DNA of 55,978 nt from Anaerotignum propionicum (lineage in GTDB: Bacteria; Bacillota; Clostridia; Lachnospirales; Anaerotignaceae), in contig NZ_JANGAD010000013.1 of NCBI RefSeq assembly GCF_024461735.1, forward strand, positions 1 through 55,978. Direction: 5' to 3'. Both the position numbers and the translations under genes were made by a program. Below are positions 55,722-55,978 of this stretch, piece by piece. Numbering within the stretch: the first letter of the stretch is position 1; each line of letters starts with the position of its first letter. The notes under the pieces were generated by a model that was given only the letters and a program-made list of their open reading frames with translations, searched no databases and was not told the DNA's origin.

Positions 55722-55978
55722 TGTTGATATTCCTTTCTTTTCTAGTTGAAAAGATAATGGTCAAAGCAGTGGGAGTGCACGCAGATAGTTTTCTTTGAGG
55801 GAATAAAAATCAGATGTAGGGGTCTTTTCGATTATGCTTATAAGTGAAACATATTTTATAAGGTCTGGATATTGGATGTTTTTTAGAGAATTGTATAGAG
55901 AATTGATAGACTTTATAAAAAGTAACAGAAAAGGACATTTTATCCTTGACAGAACAGAAAGGGCATGTTATTATAAAC
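55722..55978. other. Window end, with a sigma-A promoter
   Basis: No gene. A textbook promoter lies at the edge: TTGACA (55946-55951), a 17-bp spacer and TATTAT (55969-55974), pointing right out of the window. Confidence 0.6.
55946..55974 (+). promoter_or_regulatory. Sigma-A promoter at the window edge
   Basis: TTGACA-N17-TATTAT, one base from consensus overall. The transcribed gene lies outside the window. Confidence 0.7.

Noticed and set aside
1..55978. CRISPR array, rRNA, tRNA or prophage
   Set aside because: No regularly spaced repeats, no rRNA-like or cloverleaf segments and no phage structural genes were seen.

Overview
The window is AT-rich DNA with strong AGGAGG-type ribosome binding sites, frequent GTG and TTG starts, many hairpin-plus-U-tract terminators and short tandem operons. 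Gene content is anaerobic: class I hybrid cluster protein, CoA-transferase fermentation genes, uronate TRAP transporter, DUF2318 and HMA/SafE copper proteins. Together this suggests a motile clostridial Firmicute, probably near Lachnospirales. The placement is inferred from gene content and style, not from a marker gene.

Layout. 0-7 kb: two palindromes that resemble transposon ends, a lone PilT-type ATPase, a BTAD/SARP-like regulator with a degenerate GGDEF tail, and a dCache chemoreceptor. 7-18.3 kb: an HD-domain protein, then a sugar-acid regulon. On the minus strand lie a zinc dehydrogenase and dctPQM (TRAP). On the plus strand lie a GntR/FadR regulator and uxaB-uxaA-kdgK-kdgA. Together they can take up an aldonate or uronate and convert it through tagaturonate, altronate and KDG to KDPG and then pyruvate plus glyceraldehyde 3-phosphate. 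No uronate isomerase is present, which points to L-galactonate as a possible input. Repeated TGTATACA palindromes mark the regulatory regions. 18.4-25.7 kb: a signalling island with a GGDEF-EAL protein, a second chemoreceptor and a Cache-PAS-GGDEF-HD-GYP protein whose HD-GYP site looks degenerate. 26-30.5 kb: single genes (patatin, TfoX C-terminal domain, an arsC remnant, a methyltransferase, a serine hydrolase).

30.7-39.9 kb: a copper or metal-handling region. It holds a 55-aa DCC-motif protein, an HMA/SafE/cupredoxin fusion, a 35-aa membrane protein, a DUF2318 lipoprotein, an opposing HxlR regulator, CopA, an extracytoplasmic protein with an internal repeat, CopZ and an OmpR/histidine-kinase pair. 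40.4-46.9 kb: a PAS-AAA-Fis sigma-54 activator, with good -24/-12 promoters before it and before a CoA-transferase, crotonase and GntP-type permease operon. This set suits uptake and activation of a short 3-hydroxy acid such as 3-hydroxybutyrate. 47-49.4 kb: hybrid cluster protein and a VOC protein.

49.7-55.9 kb: the least explained and most interesting locus. Two paralogous DUF5058 membrane proteins and a third membrane protein that shares a faint VGxxR...AGV signature with them are followed by an N-acyl-D-amino-acid deacylase and a regulator with a GGDEF/GTP-cyclohydrolase-III-like core and a winged helix. I propose a three-subunit membrane system that imports or senses an N-acylated D-amino acid or related amide. 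No ABC, SBP or known permease gene accompanies it.
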